A DNA stretch of 64,000 nucleotides, taken from NCBI RefSeq assembly GCF_000959725.1, contig NZ_CP009323.1:2418001-2482000 (forward strand). The letters run 5' to 3'. Numbering within the stretch: the stretch's first letter is position 1; each line of letters opens with the position of its first letter. Below, in pieces: positions 1-8,490 of the stretch. This DNA comes from Burkholderia gladioli. GTDB taxonomy: Bacteria > Pseudomonadota > Gammaproteobacteria > Burkholderiales > Burkholderiaceae. Below the pieces are notes generated by a model. It did not search any database. It saw only the letters and a program-made list of their open reading frames with translations, and was not told the DNA's origin. Made by a program: the position numbers and the translations under genes.

Positions 1-141
1 GTTGGTCGCCTGCAGCACGGCCTGCGTGACGGGGTTGTACGGCGGCACGCGTACCGCCTGCATCCAGGCGCGCAGCAGCAGGGCTGCGCCGAACAGCGTG
101 AATACGGTATTGAGCAGAAAGCGGGCGATCTCGCCGAGCAT
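1..141 (-). CDS. YggT family membrane protein (partial, N-terminal 47 residues)
   Basis: The start codon lies at 141 and the gene runs off the left edge, so only the first 47 residues are visible. They contain a hydrophobic first helix (residues about 5-24, RFLLNTVFTLFGAALLLRAW) followed by the R-V-P-P-Y-N-P-V loop typical of YggT proteins. YggT proteins are small inner-membrane proteins, often near proC, linked to osmotic or division functions but not biochemically defined. It is read in the same direction as the next gene, 75 bases downstream, so they may share a transcript. The family call rests on the N-terminus alone. Confidence 0.75.
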   Translation of the reverse strand, partial: MLGEIARFLLNTVFTLFGAALLLRAWMQAVRVPPYNPVTQAVLQATN

Positions 142-216
142 CGTTGGAATCCTTGTCTGACAGTCGGGTAGCGTGCGGCCGCCGTATCGTGGCGGCATGC
201 ATCGGGCGTCACCTTA

Positions 217-1146
217 TCACGGCTCGCGGCGCCCGGGGGCAGCCTGCGCGAGCCGCCGATCGAGCAGGGCGTCCACGCCCCGTTCCACCGCGTCGAGCCC
301 GGCCGGCGGCGTCGCGCGGCGCCTGGCCAGCTCGACGGCGCGGCGCGTCATCAGCGCGTAGAGCGTGGCGTGATCGCCGCCCATCTGGTCGAGCAGGTCG
401 AGCTGGCGCTCGACGATGCCGGCGTCGCCGCGCGAGACCGGGCCGGCCAGCGCATTGGAGAGGCCCTTCTCGCGCGCGGTCTCGATGGTGCCGGACAGCA
501 TCGGCAGCAGGGCGCGCAAGGCCTCTGCCTCGTCCATGCCAAGCGTGCGCCACAGCTCGACCGCTTCGGCCAGGCCGCACAGCACGAAGCTCGCCGCGTA
601 GTTGGCGGCCGCGTGGTAGCGCATCCGGCCACCGGCCGGAATCGCCAGCGGATGGCAGCCGAGCGCGCCGCTCAGCGCCTCCAGCACCGGGCGCAGGCTG
701 CCGCCGGCCTCGATCGTCACGGAGCAGCCCTCGATCCGGGCCAGGTCGGCGTCGCCGCCGCCAAATAGATAGAGCGGATGGAAACCGCCGGTCTGCACGC
801 CCTGTTCGGCGGCCGGTGCCAGCAGGTCGACGCTCGAGGCACCGCTGCAATGCACGAGCGCCTGGGTGGCCGCGCGCGAGGGATCGAAGCGCAGCGAGGC
901 GGCCACCGGCCCGATGCCGTCGTCGGACACGGCCACGAACACCAGGTCGGCCGCGTCGACCACCGCCTGTGCGTTCTCGACGGCCGTGCAGCCGTCGATC
1001 TGCGCGGCCAGCGCCCGCGCCGGGGCAGGCGAGCGGCTCGCCACCGCCACCACGGGATAAGCGGCCTGCGCGAAGCGTCGTGCCAGGCAGCGGCCGAGGC
1101 GGCCGGCACCGATGAAACCGAGACGGGGAACGGGCGGAAGTGACAT
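217..1146 (-). CDS. Rossmann-like and DUF2520 domain-containing protein
   Basis: A 309-residue protein. The chosen start (1146) begins MSLPPVPRLGFIGAGRLG, which puts the dinucleotide-binding motif G-F-I-G-A-G-R-L-G at residues 9-17, as expected for an N-terminal Rossmann fold related to ProC/NADP-dependent dehydrogenases. The C-terminal half matches the DUF2520 helical domain (for example H-Y-A-A-A-N-Y-A-A-S-F at the middle). The open frame extends 45 codons further upstream, but that extension has no family resemblance. The substrate is unknown; the family is usually described as pyrroline-5-carboxylate-reductase-like or ketopantoate-reductase-like without proof of reaction. Confidence 0.85.
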   Translation of the reverse strand: MSLPPVPRLGFIGAGRLGRCLARRFAQAAYPVVAVASRSPAPARALAAQIDGCTAVENAQAVVDAADLVFVAVSDDGIGPVAASLRFDPSRAATQALVHCSGASSVDLLAPAAEQGVQTGGFHPLYLFGGGDADLARIEGCSVTIEAGGSLRPVLEALSGALGCHPLAIPAGGRMRYHAAANYAASFVLCGLAEAVELWRTLGMDEAEALRALLPMLSGTIETAREKGLSNALAGPVSRGDAGIVERQLDLLDQMGGDHATLYALMTRRAVELARRRATPPAGLDAVERGVDALLDRRLAQAAPGRREP

Positions 1147-1561
1147 GGGCGAAGCGGCGAAGATCGGCAAGCCGTCAGTATCCCGTATTTGTGCCGCCTG
1201 CCGGGGATTCCGCCCGAACCCTCGGCCACGCCGGCGCCGGCCGTGCGATTGGTGCCGAATCGGGCGGTAATTTGTAATCAATCATTACCCTGGATGAGGA
1301 TCGTTCGACTCCGTCTATCGGAAATCCTGACCGATTTGTCAGGTCGATCGAGGGTTCGAAGTCCGGCCGGCGCGCCCGGCGGGCCAAGCCGCATCGCGAA
1401 AAGCCCCGCCGGGCGTGGCGCGAGGGCGCGGCGCAATTGCAATTTGCAACAAATGCGCTTGGTCGGCGGGAGGGGATTTCGCTACATTGGAGCCCATACA
1501 ACAGCGCATTCCTTGCTGTTCATGTGGCCGGCCAACTTGACGTGCCGCCAGGAGAATCGAA
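1147..1561. promoter_or_regulatory. Intergenic region with promoter for the secreted protein at 1562
   Basis: No convincing gene lies in these 415 bases. A plausible sigma-70 promoter on the plus strand is TTGGTC (1459-1464), an 18-base spacer and TACATT (1483-1488). Two small perfect inverted repeats are visible: GGTAAT/ATTACC at 1266-1271 and 1284-1289, and CCTGAC/GTCAGG at 1326-1331 and 1338-1343. Just before the promoter there is a direct repeat of TTGCAA (around 1437-1450). A ribosome site (AGGAG) precedes the GTG start at 1562. Roles of the repeats are unknown. Confidence 0.4.
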
Positions 1562-1858
1562 GTGAAAAAGCTCATTCCTTTCGTTGCAGCCGCCGCTCTC
1601 GGCCTCGGAGTCGCGAGCGCCGCCCAGGCTCACGTTTCGATCGGCGTCGGTATCGGCCTGCCGATCGCCCCGGCCTACCCGGTCTATGCCGCGCCGCCCC
1701 CGGTCGTCTACGCGCCGCCTCCGCCGCCTGTCGTCTATGCCCCGGCGCCGGCCTATTACGCACCGCCGCCGGTGGTCGTCGGCGGTTACTACGGCCGGCC
1801 TTACTGGCACCACTATCACGGCTACTACGGCCACGGCTATTACGGCCGCCGCTGGTAA
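1562..1858 (+). CDS. Small secreted Pro/Tyr/Gly-rich protein
   Basis: 98 residues with a GTG start preceded by AGGAG. The first 23 residues form a Sec signal peptide ending A-Q-A-H (cleavage after AQA). The mature part has no obvious fold: first a proline/valine/tyrosine stretch with repeated Y-A-P-P-P and V-V-Y-A-P units, then a glycine/tyrosine/histidine tail (H-H-Y-H-G-Y-Y-G-H-G-Y-Y-G-R). Similar low-complexity exported proteins are common in Burkholderia and are unstudied. It is probably periplasmic or surface-associated. The histidine-rich tail could bind metal, but that is only a guess. A hairpin terminator follows at 1886. Confidence 0.75.
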   Translation: MKKLIPFVAAAALGLGVASAAQAHVSIGVGIGLPIAPAYPVYAAPPPVVYAPPPPPVVYAPAPAYYAPPPVVVGGYYGRPYWHHYHGYYGHGYYGRRW

Positions 1859-1885
1859 GCCCTCGCGCGCTCGATGCGCGTGAAC

Positions 1886-1925
1886 ACGGCGCGACACGGG
1901 AAACCGTGCCGCGCCGTTTGCTTTT
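1886..1925 (+). terminator. Intrinsic terminator after the small secreted protein
   Basis: A long stem pairs ACGGCGCG-A-CACGG (1886-1899) with CCGTG-C-CGCGCCGT (1904-1917) around a GAAA loop with one mismatch. It is followed by a T-rich run ending near 1925. It sits between two convergent genes. Confidence 0.7.
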
Positions 1926-1937
1926 GGGGCGCGGGAA

Positions 1938-2618
1938 TCAGGCGCCGGCGTGCACGATCAGGTCGCGATAACCGCCGACGATCACGCTGTAGGAGAAATA
2001 GGCGAACAGCAGGGCCGACACCACGTGGCAGGCGCGCATCAGTCCCGCGCCGGCGCGCTTGCGGCCCTGGCTGGCGAGCCCGCAGAGAAACAGCGTCCAG
2101 GCCAGGCCGCCGAGGAAGAAGCCGCCCAGGAACACCGAGGCGGTGACGGGCGTGGTGGCGCCGGCCTTGGCGATCAGCGCGCCGCCGACGGCGGCGAACC
2201 ACAGGATCGCCGAGGGCGAGGACATCGCCAGCAACATCCCGCGCAGGAAACTGCGCGGCGAGCTGGCCTGGGGCGCGGCGTCGGCGTCATCGCCGCCTGC
2301 GTTGGCCGAAGGCGGCGGGAACAGCGCCTCGCGCGCCATCTTCCAGGTCAGGTAGAGCAGCACGGCGCCGCCGCCGAGCCAGACCACCCAGCGCACCGCC
2401 TCGAACTGCAGCAGCACGGCCATCCCGGCCAGCGCGAGCGCGGCATAGACGAGGTCGCCGAAGCAGGAGCCGAGGCCGAGCCAGAAGCCGGGCTTGAAGC
2501 CATGCGAGAGCGTGAGCGAGAGGATCGCGACGTTGACCAGGCCGATGTCGAGACACAGGGACAGCGACAGGAAAAAGCCGTCGGACAGCATGGAAGCGGA
2601 GGGAGGCACCATCGTCAT
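1938..2618 (-). CDS. LysE family transporter
   Basis: A 226-residue integral membrane protein of the LysE/RhtB amino-acid exporter superfamily, with about six hydrophobic segments and the characteristic first loop (L-S-L-T-L-S-H-G-F-K-P-G-F-W-L-G-L-G) and the middle motif S-S-P-S-A-I-L-W-F. The start at 2618 (MTMVPP) was chosen because the longer upstream extension is arginine-rich and unlike the family; an internal ATG at 2591 (MLSDG) is also possible, and neither has a strong ribosome site. The middle cytoplasmic loop (residues about 105-125) is acidic and alanine-rich. Substrate is not predictable. It converges with the small secreted protein gene. Confidence 0.8.
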   Translation of the reverse strand: MTMVPPSASMLSDGFFLSLSLCLDIGLVNVAILSLTLSHGFKPGFWLGLGSCFGDLVYAALALAGMAVLLQFEAVRWVVWLGGGAVLLYLTWKMAREALFPPPSANAGGDDADAAPQASSPRSFLRGMLLAMSSPSAILWFAAVGGALIAKAGATTPVTASVFLGGFFLGGLAWTLFLCGLASQGRKRAGAGLMRACHVVSALLFAYFSYSVIVGGYRDLIVHAGA

Positions 2619-2792
2619 TCGGGAAACACGTGTGGATGATCGAGGCCGCGAGCGGTACCAGGGCCGCTCGCGGCTCGGCAAGCGCGCTCGAGCCGCGGCT
2701 TGCTTGTTACCAGGCACTCGCCGCGAGGATCGGGCGATGAAGCGAGCCGGCGCCAGGCAGAGGACGAGCCGGCCCTGTCGAGGCGAGACAGA

Positions 2793-4364
2793 TCAGGACA
2801 GCCCGAGCTCGCTCCAGAGCGTATCGACGCGCGCCTTCACGGCGGCGTCCATCTCGATCGGGCGACCCCATTCGCGCTGGGTCTCGCCGGGCCACTTGTT
2901 GGTGGCGTCCAGCCCCATCTTCGAGCCGAGGCCGGCCACCGGCGAGGCGAAATCGAGGTAGTCGATCGGCGTGTTGTCGACCAGCACGGTATCGCGCACC
3001 GGATCGACGCGCGTGGTGATCGCCCAGATCACTTCCTTCCAGTCGCGGATATCGACGTCCTCGTCCACCACCACGATGAACTTCGTATACATGAACTGGC
3101 GCAGGAAGCTCCAGACGCCGAACATCACGCGCTTGGCGTGGCCGGCGTAGCTCTTCTTCATTTGCACGATCGCCATCCGGTAGCTGCATCCTTCCGGCGG
3201 CAGGTAGAAGTCGGTGATCTCGGCGAACTGCTTCTGCAGCAGCGGCACGAACACCTCGTTGAGCGCCACGCCGAGCACGGCCGGCTCGTCGGGCGGCTTG
3301 CCGGTATAGGTCGAGTGGAAGAGCGCGTCGCGGCGCATCGTGATGCGCTCGACGGTGAACACCGGAAACCACTCCTGCTCGTTGTAGTAGCCGGTGTGAT
3401 CGCCGTAGGGGCCTTCCAGCGCATGTTCATAGGCGGCCGCGCCGCGCGTGCCGCTCGGGCGCGGCGGCGCGCCGGCCGACGCCGGCTCGGGCGCGCCGTC
3501 CTGCGGGTGGATGAAGCCCTCGAGCACGATCTCGGCGCGCGCCGGCACCTGCAGGCCGTCGACGCCGGGCGTCAGGCACTTGGCCAGCTCGGTGCGCGCG
3601 CCGCGCAGCAGGCCGGCGAACTGGTATTCGGACAGCGTGTCGGGCACCGGCGTCACCGCGCCGAGCGTGGTGGCGGGATCGGCGCCGAGCACCACCGCCA
3701 CCGGATAGGGCTTGCCGGGATTGGCCAGCGCGAACTCGCGGAAGTCGAGCGCGCCGCCGCGATGGGCGAGCCAGCGCATGATCAGTTTGTTGCGTCCGAT
3801 CAGCTGCTGGCGATAGATGCCGAGATTCTGCCGCGTCTTGTTCGGGCCGCGCGTGACGGTCAGCCCCCAGGTCAGCAGCGGGCCGGCGTCGCCGGGCCAG
3901 CAGGTCTGGATCGGCAGCTTGTTCAGGTCGACGTCCTGGCCTTCCCAGACGATCTCCTGGCACGGCGGCGAGGACACCGTCTTCGGCGCCATGTCCCACA
4001 CGGCCTTGGCCATCGACAGCAGCTTGCCGGCATCGGCCAGGCGCTTGGGCGGGTCCGGCTCCTTCAGGGCCGACAGCAGATGGCCGACCTCGCGCAGCGA
4101 GGTGAGGGCGCTGGCGTCGTCGGCGTGCTCGGCGTCGACACCCATGCCGAGCGCGACGCGGCGCGGCGTGCCGAACAGGTTGCCGAGCACCGGAAACCGG
4201 TAGCCGGTGGGCGGGTCGAACAGCAGCGCCGGGCCGCCGGCGCGCAATACCCGGTCGCACAGCTCGGTCATTTCGAGCACGGGCGACACCGGCTGGGTGA
4301 CGCGGCGCAACTCGCCGATGCCTTCGAGACGCTGGGTGAAATCGCGTAAGTCTTTGTATTTCAT
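2793..4364 (-). CDS. ubiD: UbiD family 4-hydroxy-3-polyprenylbenzoate decarboxylase
   Basis: 523 residues, close to the usual 490-520 for UbiD. It begins MKYKDLRDF, the canonical start of the family, and keeps the family blocks [11 protein letters not shown] (residues about 150), [15 protein letters not shown] (about 185) and the acidic stretch [11 protein letters not shown] (about 435). UbiD enzymes use prenylated FMN made by a UbiX-type prenyltransferase; no ubiX is present in this window. The likely role is decarboxylation in ubiquinone synthesis, although UbiD-like enzymes acting on other aromatic acids cannot be excluded. One oddity is a charged proline/alanine insert near residues 290-310, which looks like a surface loop. 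Confidence 0.88.
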   Translation of the reverse strand: MKYKDLRDFTQRLEGIGELRRVTQPVSPVLEMTELCDRVLRAGGPALLFDPPTGYRFPVLGNLFGTPRRVALGMGVDAEHADDASALTSLREVGHLLSALKEPDPPKRLADAGKLLSMAKAVWDMAPKTVSSPPCQEIVWEGQDVDLNKLPIQTCWPGDAGPLLTWGLTVTRGPNKTRQNLGIYRQQLIGRNKLIMRWLAHRGGALDFREFALANPGKPYPVAVVLGADPATTLGAVTPVPDTLSEYQFAGLLRGARTELAKCLTPGVDGLQVPARAEIVLEGFIHPQDGAPEPASAGAPPRPSGTRGAAAYEHALEGPYGDHTGYYNEQEWFPVFTVERITMRRDALFHSTYTGKPPDEPAVLGVALNEVFVPLLQKQFAEITDFYLPPEGCSYRMAIVQMKKSYAGHAKRVMFGVWSFLRQFMYTKFIVVVDEDVDIRDWKEVIWAITTRVDPVRDTVLVDNTPIDYLDFASPVAGLGSKMGLDATNKWPGETQREWGRPIEMDAAVKARVDTLWSELGLS

Positions 4365-4561
4365 GGAAATGTTCGCTGGATCCGGCGGCGCCGGCGATGC
4401 GGGAGGCAGCGCCAGGCGCTACGGATCGAGCACCGATTCTACCCGCCGAAGCGTTTGGACGAATGTGTCCCGAAAATTTGTGAAGCGTCCGTGAAAGCCA
4501 GATGGCACGCGGCTTTTCGATCCGGTGCGTAATAAATGATTACTTTTTGTTATGATTTCGG

Positions 4562-4602
4562 GGTTTTATAGTGTTGACGATCTATAAAACCGTCCCTAGA
4601 AT
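4562..4602 (+). promoter_or_regulatory. Strong sigma-70 promoter overlapped by a perfect palindrome
   Basis: TTGACG (4574-4579), a 17-base spacer and TAGAAT (4597-4602) form a near-consensus sigma-70 promoter. The -35 box lies in the centre of a perfect inverted repeat, GGTTTTATAG (4562-4571) and CTATAAAACC (4582-4591), separated by 10 bases. A dimeric repressor bound there would cover the -35 element. The transcript would start near 4609. Confidence 0.6.
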
Positions 4603-4608
4603 CCGCTC

Positions 4609-4745
4609 ACATTGATCGCCGGGCCCTGGCAGCCAGCCAGTCCGCTCCGGTTCCTCAGACGCTCCGCGTCGCCGTCCGCCGCGACCTGCACGGCACTCGA
4701 CGGTTGTAGTCGTCCTAGCCAGCGCCTTCGCGACGCTGGTTTTTT
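4609..4745 (+). ncRNA. Candidate small RNA or terminated leader, about 137 nt
   Basis: This segment is bounded by the promoter at 4574-4602 and by a stem-loop with a six-T run at 4719-4745, and it contains no open frame with a ribosome site. Small hairpins are visible inside: CTGGC-A-GCCAG (4626-4636) and GACGC-TCC-GCGTC (4658-4670). The next gene starts 193 bases after the terminator. It could be a free-standing sRNA or an attenuated 5' leader of the lytic transglycosylase gene at 4938. I do not recognise it as 6S, tmRNA, SRP RNA or a known riboswitch. Confidence 0.45.
4719..4745 (+). terminator. Intrinsic terminator ending the candidate sRNA
   Basis: Stem CCAGCG (4719-4724) and CGCTGG (4734-4739) enclose a nine-base loop and are followed directly by TTTTTT (4740-4745). 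Confidence 0.7.
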
Positions 4746-4937
4746 GCGTGGGAGCCACCGCGCGTCAGCCTGCCCGCCGGGCGCTGAAGCAATCCGCCGT
4801 GGCCCCCGAACGGTACACATACCGTTTCTCCGATGTCGCCGCCCCGTCCGGGCGAGCGGTGTCCTGATTCCGCGGCCACGCGTCCTTCTCGCTTCGAGTC
4901 GAGCGAGCCGCACGAGTCATGTTCATGGGAGATCTGA

Positions 4938-6068
4938 ATGAACGCTTGGTTATCGTGGCGTCCCAACGAACGGCATGCGCAGCTGCTGCGCGAAGTGCTG
5001 CGTCGCGGGACGCGTGTCAGCCACCATCTATTCAGCGTGGTCGGCGGCCTGGCCGTCGTCACCGCGTTCGCGCTCTGGATGATGCCGAACGCCCGCGGCA
5101 CGCTCGCCGCGAAGCTGATGCCCGTGCTGTCGGCCGCCGTCAAGGCCGGCCCGGCGCGGCTGCTGTCCGGGCATCCGCTGCCCGCCTTCGGTCCCGGCAA
5201 TGCCGACGAGGACCTCGACGCCGACGGCCGCACCTCGCCGGTCTCGTACAAGCCCACGGACGAGGCCGGCGGCAACGCGGTTGACGCCGCTGCCGACGCG
5301 GCCGCCGCCGATGCGGCCCACAACAGCCAGTCGCCGGTCACCCTGGCCAAGCTGATCCCGCTGCAGCGCGTCGCCCTCGACGCCCGCAGCGACCGCGTCT
5401 TCACCAGCCGCGAGCAGTCGCTGGTGGCCAACTACCTGGCGCGCCGTTACCACGTCGCGCAGGAGCCCGTCGGCCGCCTGGTCACGGCCGCCTTCCAGAC
5501 CGGCCACGATATCGGCCTGGACCCGCTGCTGCTGCTGTCGGTGATGGCAATCGAGTCGGGCTTCAATCCCTACGCGGAAAGCGGCGTCGGCGCGCAAGGG
5601 CTGATGCAGGTGATGTCGAAGATCCATTCCGACAAGTTCGAATACGCGGGCGGCACCGATGCAGCGCTGCGCCCGGTGGTGAATATCCAGGTCGGCGCGC
5701 TGGTGCTGAAGGACTGCATCGCGCGCGGCGGCTCGCTGGCCGGCGGCCTGCGCCTCTACAACGGCGTGACGGGCACCGACGACGGCGGCTACAGCGCCAA
5801 GGTGATGGCCGAGCGCGGTCGGCTGCGCGACGTCTCGCGCGGCCGCAACGTGTCGATCTACGCGCCGCTGCTGCCCACGCCGGTGACCACCACCGCCTCG
5901 ACCGCCTCCTCGGGCGGCAAGCGCGTGCAGGCGACGCTGGACGGGGCCCACCCGATCACCATCAAGACCAGCGCGCCGGCCGAGTCCAAGCCGGCTGCCA
6001 CGCCGCAGGCCGACGCGAGCAACGAGACGGGCGCGAAGCACGACGGCTCGTCGGAAGTCGGGACCTGA
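4938..6068 (+). CDS. Membrane-anchored lytic transglycosylase (SLT domain)
   Basis: 376 residues; the start is fixed by GGGAGA at 4927-4932. A single membrane segment (residues about 32-49) anchors the protein. Residues 80-140 form a charged alanine-rich linker. The SLT lysozyme-like domain spans about 160-300, with the catalytic glutamate at E206 in A-I-E-S-G-F-N-P and the downstream G-A-Q-G-L-M-Q-V block. It should cleave peptidoglycan glycan strands in the periplasm with formation of 1,6-anhydromuramyl ends. The C-terminal 80 residues are low complexity (threonine, serine, alanine, lysine). The final C-Y-like tail of other SLT proteins is missing. A bidirectional terminator follows. Confidence 0.85.
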   Translation: MNAWLSWRPNERHAQLLREVLRRGTRVSHHLFSVVGGLAVVTAFALWMMPNARGTLAAKLMPVLSAAVKAGPARLLSGHPLPAFGPGNADEDLDADGRTSPVSYKPTDEAGGNAVDAAADAAAADAAHNSQSPVTLAKLIPLQRVALDARSDRVFTSREQSLVANYLARRYHVAQEPVGRLVTAAFQTGHDIGLDPLLLLSVMAIESGFNPYAESGVGAQGLMQVMSKIHSDKFEYAGGTDAALRPVVNIQVGALVLKDCIARGGSLAGGLRLYNGVTGTDDGGYSAKVMAERGRLRDVSRGRNVSIYAPLLPTPVTTTASTASSGGKRVQATLDGAHPITIKTSAPAESKPAATPQADASNETGAKHDGSSEVGT

Positions 6069-6126
6069 TCGAGCCGGGCGGGCCTATTGGTGCGCCTCGC
6101 GAAGCGCGGTCGACGAATACGAAAAA

Positions 6127-6150
6127 ACAGGGCGCCCTCGGGCGCCCTGT
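6127..6150. terminator. Bidirectional intrinsic terminator
   Basis: A perfect 11-base-pair stem pairs ACAGGGCGCCC (6127-6137) with GGGCGCCCTGT (6140-6150), with six A before it and a T-rich stretch after it. It serves the convergent transglycosylase and aminotransferase genes. Confidence 0.85.
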
Positions 6151-6229
6151 TTGTTTTCCGGAGCTGGTCGCGCCAGGCGCTTCCCGTCCCCGAATTTGCA
6201 ACTTTCTGTTTCCGGCCGCGGGCCTGCGC

Positions 6230-7423
6230 TTAGCCGCCGAACAGCTTGCGCAGCCGCGCGACGGCTTCCTCGAGACGCTCGTAGGCGGTCGCATACGACA
6301 GCCGGATGTAGTCGCGCGGCGCATGCACGCCGAAATCCATCCCCGGCACCAGCACCACGCCGGCATCCTCCAGCATCGCATCGACCAGTTTGGCACTGTC
6401 GCCGGCCGCCGGATGGGCGACGCCGCAGCAGCGCGCGTATACATAGAAGGCGCCGTCGGGCCTCACCGGCACCTCGAAGCCGAGCGAAGCCAGCGCCGGC
6501 ACGATGTAGTCGCGGCGGCGCATGAATTCCAGCCGCCGCGCCTCGTAGATCGCCAGCGTGTCGGGCTCGAAGCAGGCCAGCGCGGCATGCTGGGCGAGTG
6601 CCGAGGCGCAGATGAACAGGTTCTGCGCGAGCTTCTCGAAGGTGCCGACCAGCGCCGGCGGCACCACCAGCCAGCCGAGCCGCCAGCCCGTCATGTTGAA
6701 GTACTTGGAGAAGCTGTTGACGGTGATCACCTCGTCGCTGAAGGACAGCGCCGAGACGGGCGGGCCGTCGTAGCTGAGGCCCTGGTAGATCTCGTCGATG
6801 ATCGCGAAGCCGCCGCGCTCGCGCACCGCCTGCAGGATCCGGCCGAGTTCGTCGGGCGCGAGCGAGGTGCCGGTCGGATTCGACGGCGAGGCCAGCAGTA
6901 CGCCGCGCGTGCGCTCGCCCCAGCGCTCGCGCACGTCCTTCGCGCTCAACTGGAAGCGCGCCTCGGGGCCGCTCGGCACCAGCACCGGCCGGCCTTCGGC
7001 GGCGGCCACGAAGTGCCGGTTGCAGGGGTAGGACGGATCCGGCATCAGCACTTCGTCGTCGCGGCCGACCAGGGCCAGGCAGGCCAGCAGCAGCGCGGCC
7101 GAGGCGCCGGCCGTGACGATCACGCGCTCGGGTGCGATCTCGAGCCCGTAGGCGCGTGCGTAATGCGCGGCGATCGCTTCGCGCAGCGGCGCGATGCCGA
7201 GCGCGCTGGTGTACTGCGTCACGCCGTGCCGCATCGCCGCCGCGGCGGCCTCGACCACCGGCTCGGGCGCCGTGAAGTCCGGCTCGCCGATGCTCATGTG
7301 GATCACGTCGCGCCCGGCCTGTTCGAGCCGCGCGGCCTGCTTGACGACTTCCATCACATAGAACGGCTGGATCGCGTCGACGCGCGAAGCCAGCCGGATC
7401 AGCGATTCGGCAGCGGTATTCAT
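6230..7423 (-). CDS. PLP-dependent aminotransferase, class I/II
   Basis: 397 residues, typical of fold-type I aminotransferases. The Schiff-base lysine is K240 in N-S-F-S-K-Y-F-N-M-T-G-W-R; other signature residues are N182 in S-P-S-N-P-T-G, D210 and Y213 in I-I-D-E-I-Y-Q, and R248 next to the lysine motif. The C-terminal arginine that binds the substrate carboxylate is in I-R-L-S-Y-A-T. It resembles the aspartate aminotransferase-like and alanine/valine-pyruvate subgroups, but the amino donor cannot be assigned. It lies 60 bases after nusB, separated by a terminator hairpin, so it probably has its own promoter as well. Confidence 0.85.
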   Translation of the reverse strand: MNTAAESLIRLASRVDAIQPFYVMEVVKQAARLEQAGRDVIHMSIGEPDFTAPEPVVEAAAAAMRHGVTQYTSALGIAPLREAIAAHYARAYGLEIAPERVIVTAGASAALLLACLALVGRDDEVLMPDPSYPCNRHFVAAAEGRPVLVPSGPEARFQLSAKDVRERWGERTRGVLLASPSNPTGTSLAPDELGRILQAVRERGGFAIIDEIYQGLSYDGPPVSALSFSDEVITVNSFSKYFNMTGWRLGWLVVPPALVGTFEKLAQNLFICASALAQHAALACFEPDTLAIYEARRLEFMRRRDYIVPALASLGFEVPVRPDGAFYVYARCCGVAHPAAGDSAKLVDAMLEDAGVVLVPGMDFGVHAPRDYIRLSYATAYERLEEAVARLRKLFGG

Positions 7424-7446
7424 GTCGGGCAGCGGGGAGGGGGTAA

Positions 7447-7472
7447 AGAAAAGCGGGCGCCGGGGCGCCCGC
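7447..7472 (-). terminator. Intrinsic terminator after nusB
   Basis: Stem GCGGGCGCC (7453-7461) pairs with GGCGCCCGC (7464-7472). Read on the minus strand it is followed by TTTTCTTT. It separates the ribBA-ribH-nusB operon from the aminotransferase gene. Confidence 0.7.
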
Positions 7473-7483
7473 CGCAGATCACA

Positions 7484-7918
7484 TCAGGAGCGGCGCGCGG
7501 CGGCTTCTTCCGGGCGCAGCTTGAGGGCCAGCTTGTCGAGCACGCCATTGACGTACTTGTGGCCGTCCGAGCCGCCGAAGGTCTTGGTCAGCTCGATGGC
7601 TTCGTTGATCACCACGCGGTAGGGCGTCTCGATCTGGTGCTTGAGCTCGAAGGTGGCCATCAGCAGCACCGCGCGCTCGACCGGCGAGAGCTGCTCGATC
7701 GGGCGATCGAGGTTGGGCGCCAGGATCGCGGCCAGGTCCGCATGCTCGCGGACCACGCCGTACACGATGGTTTCCAGCAGCTCGCGATCCGCCTTCTCGT
7801 AACCCTGCGCGCCGCGCAACTGCGCGTCGATCTCGCCGGTGGACGCGTTCGACAGCAGCCACTGATACAGGCCTTGCGTCGCCAGTTCGCGCGATTGTCG
7901 GCGTGCGCTCTTCTTCAT
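7484..7918 (-). CDS. nusB: Transcription antitermination protein NusB
   Basis: 144 residues, the normal size. The N-terminus ([20 protein letters not shown]) is the arginine-rich RNA-binding helix, and the C-terminal half carries the family motif [13 protein letters not shown] and [10 protein letters not shown]. NusB with NusE (S10) binds boxA RNA in rRNA antitermination complexes. Its start overlaps the ribH stop as ATGA (7915-7918), indicating translational coupling. This rib-nusB arrangement is widespread in proteobacteria. Confidence 0.95.
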   Translation of the reverse strand: MKKSARRQSRELATQGLYQWLLSNASTGEIDAQLRGAQGYEKADRELLETIVYGVVREHADLAAILAPNLDRPIEQLSPVERAVLLMATFELKHQIETPYRVVINEAIELTKTFGGSDGHKYVNGVLDKLALKLRPEEAAARRS

Positions 7919-8430
7919 TCGTTTTCCTCTTCGTCTTCTTCCTCGTCCTCGTCTTCCTCATCGTCGCTCAGTTGGTCGAGCGTCATCGTGAGGTTGGCCA
8001 TCTCGACGGCCGTGCGGGCCGCGTCGCGACCCTTCTCGGTCATGCGCGCGATGGCCTGCTCGTCGTTCTCGGTGGTCAGCACCGCGTTGGCGATCGGCGT
8101 GTTGAAGTCCAGCGCGATGCGCGAGATGCCGGCGCCGCTTTCGTTCGAGACGAGTTCGAAATGGTAGGTCTCGCCGCGGATTACCGCGCCGAGCGCGATC
8201 AGCGCGTCGAACTGGTTGCTTTCCGCGAGCTTCTGCAGCGCCAGCGGGATTTCCAGCGCGCCGGGCACCGTGACCAGCAGCACGTCCTCGCCGGTGACGC
8301 CCAGGCGTTCGAGTTCCTCGACGCAGGCATCGGCCAGGCCGTTGCAGACGGGCTCGTTGAAGCGCGACTGCACGATGCCGATGCGCAGGCCTTCACCCTC
8401 GAGATTCGGTTGGTATTGTCCGATTTCCAT
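7915..8430 (-). CDS. ribH: 6,7-dimethyl-8-ribityllumazine synthase
   Basis: 171 residues. It condenses 5-amino-6-ribitylaminouracil with dihydroxybutanone phosphate, the penultimate step of riboflavin synthesis. Family blocks are S-R-F-N-E-P-V (residues about 22-28), V-P-G-A-L-E-I-P (about 55-62), [14 protein letters not shown] (about 80-93, with the catalytic histidine H90 region) and the T-E-N-D-E-Q-A phosphate loop. The core is normal length but the last 16 residues or so are nearly all aspartate and glutamate, an extension absent from E. coli RibH. Second gene of the ribBA-ribH-nusB operon; 60 bases after ribBA. Confidence 0.94.
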   Translation of the reverse strand: MEIGQYQPNLEGEGLRIGIVQSRFNEPVCNGLADACVEELERLGVTGEDVLLVTVPGALEIPLALQKLAESNQFDALIALGAVIRGETYHFELVSNESGAGISRIALDFNTPIANAVLTTENDEQAIARMTEKGRDAARTAVEMANLTMTLDQLSDDEEDEDEEEDEEENE

Positions 8431-8490
8431 GTTCTTTCCGTGGTTGGATTCAGCGTGATTGGGAGCGGCGCTCAGCAGCTTGCGTCGACA

